From the NCBI GenBank assembly GCA_002397275.1, contig DHAA01000001.1, positions 1 to 36,211 on the forward strand: a stretch of 36,211 nt of DNA. Direction: 5' to 3'. The first letter of the stretch is position 1, and the number at the start of each line of letters is the position of its first letter. Below the pieces are notes generated by a model. It had not been told where the DNA came from. It worked only from the letters and a program-made list of their open reading frames with translations, and ran no database searches. The position numbers and the translations under genes are program-made. The stretch comes from Thermacetogenium sp. UBA4966 (GTDB lineage Bacteria > Bacillota > DSM-12270 > Thermacetogeniales > Thermacetogeniaceae). Positions 31,717-36,211 of the stretch are shown here, piece by piece.

Positions 31717-33431
31717 CCTACGCCGGCATTGTCAGGAACGCCTTCCAGAAATTTTATTTTTCCACCGCGGCCGCCACGATCGGCACAGCGGTGATGAACC
31801 TGTTGAACATCGTCCTTGCCGGGCTGTTTTTCGGGCGCGATGGAAGCTATGCCATCGGGGTTGCGCTCCCCATCGCCATCTTTATGGAAATCATCACCTA
31901 TTTTTTCGGTATCGGCGGCGGGATCGCGGTTTCGATCCGCCAGGGCAGGGGTGAAAAAAGGATAGCGGCGCAGATATTTACCGTATCGCTTCTGGCAACG
32001 CTGCTCGCCGGCGCGGTTGCCGCCGCAGCGGGGCTGCTGTGTCTCAATCCTCTGCTTGTGCTCTTCGGTGCAAAAACAACCGCAGAGCAAGCCGTTGCGG
32101 GCGGGTATATCAGAGTTCTGCTTTGCGGCCTGCCGCTCCTCCTGCTGTGCGGAGTGATGAATGCCTTTATCCGCAACGACAACAGCCCTCGCTTTGCCAT
32201 GCTCGGAGTGTTGTCCTCCCTCCTCGTCAACTTTGTTCTGCTCGGCATTTTTCTGGGGGTTTTAGACCTTCCGCTCTACTCCATCGCCCTGGCGGGCGTA
32301 CTGTCGAGCGGCTTTTGCGCCGTCATGTATCTTTCCTATTTTCTCGGCAAGAAGTCGACGGTAAAATTCAACGGCGAGATCAGCCCGGCAGCCATCAGGG
32401 ATCTCTCCGGGCCCGGATTTGCGGGAAGCATGATCTTCCTTTCGCAGACGGTGCTCACGGTAGTCGTGAACAATGTGCTGCTGGATGTCGCCGGAATGTC
32501 CGGGATCGCGGCGTATGGAGTCGTCAAGTACACGATTACCTTTATCTACGCCGTCTATGACAGCGTCAACCACGCGGCGCAGCCCATGTTCGGCGTCTAT
32601 TACGGCGAAAGGGATCAGAGCGGCATAAGGCTGACAGCCAAAACAGCCTATCGCGTCATTCTGTTCAGCTCAGCCGTTTTATGCGTTCTGCTGTTCGCCG
32701 CCGCCCCGCTGCTCGGCGGCATATTCGACCTCGACCTGACGGCCGCCCTGCGGATGGTCGCCTTCTCCTGCCTGTTCTCGTCTTCGGTCACCTTTTTGAA
32801 CAGCTATTACCGCGCCACAGGCAAGTCGCGGCTTTCTCTTTTGTTTATCGCGCTCGACAACATCCTTTTCCCTGCCCTGCTGATTTTCTTGACGGTTTAC
32901 GGCTTCCATCTTCAGCAAAACGGGGTCTGGCTGTCGCTGCTGCTCTCGGAGGCATTCACTCTGCTCCTCATCGCCGCGCTTACCAAAGGAAAATTTTTGC
33001 TGCTGAAAAACGCCGAGCTGCCGGAGGAGCAGGTCTATGAGACGCTGATCGTCAATGACGAGGCGAACATCACCTCCATCAACGGGGAGATCGAACGCTT
33101 CTGTGAACGCAACGCCATCGACCAAAAGAAGCAGTATTATATCTTCCTCTGCATCGAGGAGATTGTGGTCAACATCATCAAATACGGCTTTCAGGATGGC
33201 CGGGAGCATTATATCGGCATCCGGCTGCTGAAAACGGGCGAAAACGTTATTCTGAATATCCGCGACGACGCCGTCCGCTTCGACCCCACCACAAAACCGG
33301 ATCCCGACGTCACTGCTTCAACAGAGGAACGGGAGATCGGCGGCCTGGGGATCTACCTTGTGAAAAAAGTTGCGAAGGAATTCAGCTACCGGCGCGTGAT
33401 TGGATTCAACAACCTGCACATCATGCTGTAA
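31713..33431 (+). CDS. MATE-family transporter fused to an RsbW/SpoIIAB-like kinase domain
   Basis: Fusion protein of 572 residues. Residues 1-430 have about 12 hydrophobic helices and the pattern of MATE (multidrug and toxin extrusion) transporters, starting FYFSTAAATIGTAVMNLLNI. Residues 440-572 are a HATPase_c_2 (GHKL) kinase domain: the N box CIEEIVVNIIKYGFQDG (Glu482/Glu483, Asn487), NIRDDAVRFDPTT (Asp518, Asp519), and the glycine lid REIGGLGIYLVKK (Gly543-Gly546). This is the kinase type that phosphorylates STAS antagonists. The first gene of the operon encodes a STAS protein and the next a phosphatase, so the kinase probably acts within this set. The typical Asp-x-Gly of the second box reads Asp-Asp-Ala. 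The ATGA overlap couples it to the preceding gene. Fusion of kinase to transporter is the unusual point. Confidence 0.85.
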   Translation: MTYAGIVRNAFQKFYFSTAAATIGTAVMNLLNIVLAGLFFGRDGSYAIGVALPIAIFMEIITYFFGIGGGIAVSIRQGRGEKRIAAQIFTVSLLATLLAGAVAAAAGLLCLNPLLVLFGAKTTAEQAVAGGYIRVLLCGLPLLLLCGVMNAFIRNDNSPRFAMLGVLSSLLVNFVLLGIFLGVLDLPLYSIALAGVLSSGFCAVMYLSYFLGKKSTVKFNGEISPAAIRDLSGPGFAGSMIFLSQTVLTVVVNNVLLDVAGMSGIAAYGVVKYTITFIYAVYDSVNHAAQPMFGVYYGERDQSGIRLTAKTAYRVILFSSAVLCVLLFAAAPLLGGIFDLDLTAALRMVAFSCLFSSSVTFLNSYYRATGKSRLSLLFIALDNILFPALLIFLTVYGFHLQQNGVWLSLLLSEAFTLLLIAALTKGKFLLLKNAELPEEQVYETLIVNDEANITSINGEIERFCERNAIDQKKQYYIFLCIEEIVVNIIKYGFQDGREHYIGIRLLKTGENVILNIRDDAVRFDPTTKPDPDVTASTEEREIGGLGIYLVKKVAKEFSYRRVIGFNNLHIML

Positions 33432-33447
33432 GCAAAGGAGAAATACC

Positions 33448-35385
33448 GTGAAAGATATCATTGATTCGCTGAGGAACAGAAAAGGCTGGGCGAGGCTTCT
33501 GGCAGCGGCCGTCATCTTCCTGGCGGCGGCTCTGCCCTTCCGCCTGCTTTTAGAACTGATGCCCGGTATCACTGAAATCCGACCGGCCAACGTGATCCCC
33601 CCCGTGCTCGGGCTGATCTGGGGTCCGCCCGCGGCCTTCGGCATCGCGGTCGGCAATCTGCTCTCGGATCTCTACTCAGGGAGCAAGGCCTTCATCTGCG
33701 CGATGGGTTTTATCGCCAATTTCTTTTACGCCTACCTGCCCTACAAGCTGTGGTATTCCTTCCGGGTGACGGAGGACGACGTAGCGCCGACCTTAGGCAG
33801 CGTGAGCAAAATATTAAAATATGTATGCGTCATCCTTCTGGACTCCCTCGCGGTGACAGGCATCCTCTCCCTGATCTTCGAGACGGCCGGGTTTTCTCCT
33901 AGCAGCGGTTCCTATGCGCTGCTGTTTTTCAATAATTTCGATTTCGCGGTGCTGCTGGGCGTTCCTCTGCTGATTCTGATAGAAAAATACCGGCCGGATT
34001 ACCATGTTCCGCTCGGCAAAAGGACAAAGAGCTGGAGCCGGCTGCGCTACGACCTTCCGCTTTTCGCAGCCGCGGCCGTCGGGGCGGTGTGGTTCGCTAT
34101 CTCCTCCGCCGCGGGCGCGGCCGCAAAACCGGATACGGCAGGCGTTTTACTCGCGGCCTCCCTCCTGCTTGTCTGCTTTTCGCTTGCCAGGCCGTTCAAC
34201 TTTGAGCAGAGGGAACAGCGAAGAAACAGGGGTGAAGTGAAGATCACGATCAAGGCAAAAGTCACCATCGGCTTTCTGCTGCTTGCGGTGATTTTTATCG
34301 CCTTCATCGCCATCACGGTCTACAGCCTCCTGCCGGAGGGAGAGGCGCTGGAGCGCTGGAGCGCCATCTATAAGATCGTGGGTATGGCCATTAATATCAT
34401 CTTTGCCGTGGCGATCGGCTTCTTGTGGTATGTGGAGCGCAACATCGTGGGACCGCTGGAAAGGGTCTCCGACAGCGCCAAGGCGTTCGCCACACGGCCC
34501 GCCGACCCGGATGAAATTTTAAAGCCGGATTTCCTGGAGATCGATACCGGGGATGAAATCGCCCTGCTGGCCAACTCCTTCAACGCCATGATGCAGGATA
34601 TCGCCGATTATATGCGCGACCTGAAAACCGTCACCGCGGAAAAGGAGCGCATCGGTGCGGAGCTGAACGTGGCCGCCCACATACAGGCCAGCATGCTGCC
34701 CTGCATCTTCCCCCCCTACCCCGACCGGCCGGAGTTTGATATTTATGCCGCCATGCGGCCCGCCAAGGAGGTAGGGGGCGATTTTTACGACTTCTTTTTG
34801 GTGGATGAAAACCATCTGGCGGTGGTTATCGCCGACGTCTCCGGCAAAGGAGTGCCGGCCGCTCTGTTTATGGTGATTGCCAAAACACTCATCAAAAACC
34901 ACGCCCAGAACAAAGAGAGCCCCGGCGACGTTTTCACGGGAGTGAACGCCCAGCTATGCGAGAACAATGAGGAGTGCATGTTCGTCACCGCCTGGATGGG
35001 GGTGCTTGACATCGCCGGCGGCGAATTCCTCTATGTGAACGCCGGGCATAACCCGCCCCTCTTGAAGCGCAAGGATGGGGGGTTTGCCTATCTCAAAACG
35101 CGGCCTGGCTTTGTCCTGGCGGGCATGGAGGGCATCAAATACCGCCACAACAAATTGTGCCTTTGCCCCGGGGACATCCTCTATCTTTATACCGACGGCG
35201 TTACCGAGGCCACCGATTCGCGCCAGGAGCTTTACGGCGAAGAGCGGCTCAACTCCGTGCTTAACCGCAGCGCGGACTTACCGCTGGACGAGCTCCTGCA
35301 GGCGGTCAAGAACGACATCGACGGGTTTGTGGGTGAGGCGCCCCAGTTCGACGACATCACCATGCTGGCGCTGAAAATTCTGTAA
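33448..35385 (+). CDS. Membrane-bound SpoIIE-type PP2C phosphatase with HAMP domain
   Basis: Protein of 645 residues. About the first 250 residues contain six to seven hydrophobic helices (PPVLGLIWGPPAAFGIAVGN among them), loosely reminiscent of ECF-transporter S components. Two more helices lie near 272-293 and 308-328, then a HAMP-like linker (about 327-395, ending LLANSFNAMMQDIADYM). The PP2C/SpoIIE phosphatase covers 405-645: EVGGDFYDFFLVDENHLAVV, IADVSGKGVPAALF, FLYVNAGHNPPLLKR, YLYTDGVTEATDSRQELYGE and FDDITMLAL, with the metal-binding aspartates present. Its likely substrate is phosphorylated STAS. The start is a GTG, with AAAGGAG seven bases before it and 16 bases after the transporter-kinase stop. 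It probably senses a membrane or extracellular cue. Confidence 0.92.
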   Translation: MKDIIDSLRNRKGWARLLAAAVIFLAAALPFRLLLELMPGITEIRPANVIPPVLGLIWGPPAAFGIAVGNLLSDLYSGSKAFICAMGFIANFFYAYLPYKLWYSFRVTEDDVAPTLGSVSKILKYVCVILLDSLAVTGILSLIFETAGFSPSSGSYALLFFNNFDFAVLLGVPLLILIEKYRPDYHVPLGKRTKSWSRLRYDLPLFAAAAVGAVWFAISSAAGAAAKPDTAGVLLAASLLLVCFSLARPFNFEQREQRRNRGEVKITIKAKVTIGFLLLAVIFIAFIAITVYSLLPEGEALERWSAIYKIVGMAINIIFAVAIGFLWYVERNIVGPLERVSDSAKAFATRPADPDEILKPDFLEIDTGDEIALLANSFNAMMQDIADYMRDLKTVTAEKERIGAELNVAAHIQASMLPCIFPPYPDRPEFDIYAAMRPAKEVGGDFYDFFLVDENHLAVVIADVSGKGVPAALFMVIAKTLIKNHAQNKESPGDVFTGVNAQLCENNEECMFVTAWMGVLDIAGGEFLYVNAGHNPPLLKRKDGGFAYLKTRPGFVLAGMEGIKYRHNKLCLCPGDILYLYTDGVTEATDSRQELYGEERLNSVLNRSADLPLDELLQAVKNDIDGFVGEAPQFDDITMLALKIL

Positions 35386-35392
35386 TAGACGC

Positions 35393-35466
35393 AAATCAGG
35401 CAAGAAAAAATGGAGTATGCCGAGAGCGCTGCCCCCGGACCCCCGGAGTTTATCGCCTGATTTTCT
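35393..35466 (+). terminator. Possible terminator at the end of the STAS operon
   Basis: AAATCAGGC (35393-35401) and GCCTGATTT (35455-35463), with TTCT just after, form a nine-base stem with a long inner part containing a further CCGG...CCGG element. Plausible as an operon end but the loop is long. Confidence 0.4.
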
Positions 35467-35487
35467 AAGGCGGTAGATAAAAAGGGA

Positions 35488-35506
35488 CGGATTCGATGAG
35501 AATCCG
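35488..35506. repeat. Small hairpin CGGATTC/GAATCCG
   Basis: A seven-base perfect stem with a five-base loop in the 35386-35684 gap. It shares the GGATTC/GAATCC core with the dispersed repeats near 29512. Nothing else gene-like was seen in this gap; it ends convergently with the molybdopterin enzyme gene. Confidence 0.5.
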
Positions 35507-35684
35507 CCTCCTCGCCAAACCTCATGCGCCGCTCGGGTCGCGCTCCCGCGTTGCCCTATCCTGCGCATGAATAAAAGCGATATCAGTATGCACAATTTTG
35601 TTCCGGTTGTTCTATTCTCATCTAAAGCAGCACCAGTCTACCGTATCCTTTATTTACCTTTCTTCAACGATCTAGCATTAACAG

Positions 35685-36211
35685 CTATAGAGTATATTTC
35701 TCGTTAAATAACCGTAGAGCCGGATCTACAACAGTGACTGTTTTAAAAAGTTCCCCATCTTTAGGCAACACTAACTGCACCTTACCGGGAGCCGCTTCCA
35801 CCCGGCGCTCCCCGCAGATAGGCACTCCCAGAGCTTCCGCCAGCGCGGAAATCACCTGGAGGTTGTCAAAACCGGCCGGTGGCGCCTGTACTCTGGAGAA
35901 AGACCTGGACTTGCCGTCGCAGCCGATATAGGTCCCGCCGCTCTCCAGCGGTGTGGCCCCGGGCAGGACTACGTCTGCGGCCCCGGCTGTTTCATTGATC
36001 CAGGGGGATACCGCCACAAGCAGTTCCAGCTTGTTCAGATCAGCGATGGAAAGCAGCCCTGCCCCCACCGGATCTTCTCCAAAGACGAACATCCCTTTGA
36101 TCCTGCCGCTGTTGATCTGATCAGCGATACTGCTGTTTCCGGCCCCAATACCGGCCTGGCGCAGCCCGGAGAGGTTTGCCCCCGGGGTGACCACGATCAG
36201 CCCGTTCCTGG
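35685..36211 (-). CDS. Molybdopterin oxidoreductase, C-terminal fragment (cut by window edge)
   Basis: About 175 residues from the C-terminal half of a molybdopterin-dependent oxidoreductase, with the 5' part beyond the window. The visible pieces match formate dehydrogenase/NuoG-type catalytic proteins: FVFGEDPVGAG, INETAGAADVVLPGATPLES, GGTYIGCDGKSRSFSRVQAP and the following NLQVISALAEALGV. These bind the pterin cofactor's second half. The true partner could be a formate dehydrogenase or an NADH dehydrogenase-like complex; the short visible part does not decide. The gene runs off the right edge and its stop is at 35685-35687. Confidence 0.88.
   Translation of the reverse strand, partial: RNGLIVVTPGANLSGLRQAGIGAGNSSIADQINSGRIKGMFVFGEDPVGAGLLSIADLNKLELLVAVSPWINETAGAADVVLPGATPLESGGTYIGCDGKSRSFSRVQAPPAGFDNLQVISALAEALGVPICGERRVEAAPGKVQLVLPKDGELFKTVTVVDPALRLFNEKYTL

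Noticed and set aside
30095..35385. Reading the STAS/kinase/phosphatase genes as an ordinary sigma-factor (sigB/sigF) operon
   Set aside because: No sigma factor gene is present and the kinase is fused to a transporter.

Overview
The window looks like part of the chromosome of an anaerobic Gram-positive bacterium, most likely a clostridial Firmicute of the Peptococcaceae kind. This rests on gene content: TRAP (mtrB) beside a dnaE/pfkA/pyk glycolysis block, a pyruvate kinase with the extra C-terminal PEP-utilising domain, a two-gene SufC/SufB system, selenium-associated yedF and cysteine desulfurase genes, a tungsten/molybdenum aldehyde:ferredoxin oxidoreductase-family enzyme, strong AGGAGG-type ribosome binding sites and Gram-positive (SpoIIE/RsbW/STAS) partner-switching proteins. 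The genus cannot be fixed from sequence reading alone.

Layout. (1) 45-2961, minus strand: yedF, a cysteine desulfurase-like enzyme and a LysR regulator, a selenium/sulfur-handling group. (2) 3131-4219, plus: a DUF763 protein, convergent with rnpB (RNase P RNA, 4248-4620, minus) across a shared bidirectional terminator. (3) 4678-13947, minus: sufC-sufB, then a housekeeping block read in the order dnaE, mtrB, a DUF2007 protein, pfkA, pyk. (4) 14239-21507, minus: a LysR regulator followed by a ferredoxin-like electron carrier, an AOR-family enzyme, an MFS transporter, a short-chain dehydrogenase and a second MFS transporter. This looks like a regulated uptake-and-redox pathway for an unknown substrate. 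(5) 21692-35385, plus: a nine-gene block with every gene in one direction, opposite to its flanks. (6) 35685-36211, minus: the C-terminal end of a molybdopterin oxidoreductase cut by the window edge.

Region 5 is the most interesting part. It starts with a large MalT/LAL-type LuxR regulator. A secretion cassette of the NHLM/NHLP bacteriocin type follows: a very short HlyD-like protein, an ABC transporter with a C39 peptidase, and a second ABC transporter. Next come a 103-residue precursor-like peptide with a double-glycine leader and a cysteine-free core, and then four tightly spaced genes. These encode a STAS anti-sigma-antagonist-like protein, an S-adenosylhomocysteine-hydrolase-like protein, a MATE transporter fused to an RsbW/SpoIIAB-type kinase domain, and a membrane SpoIIE-type phosphatase. 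No sigma factor is present. The hypothesis is that partner switching (STAS, kinase, phosphatase) is wired directly to a transporter and serves a peptide-export island.

Intergenic regions contain several convincing terminators, three good sigma-A-like promoters (rnpB, ferredoxin/AOR operon, LysR), a LysR-type dyad upstream of the desulfurase and a small family of dispersed GGATTCC-containing repeats. No tRNA genes, CRISPR arrays or transposases were seen.
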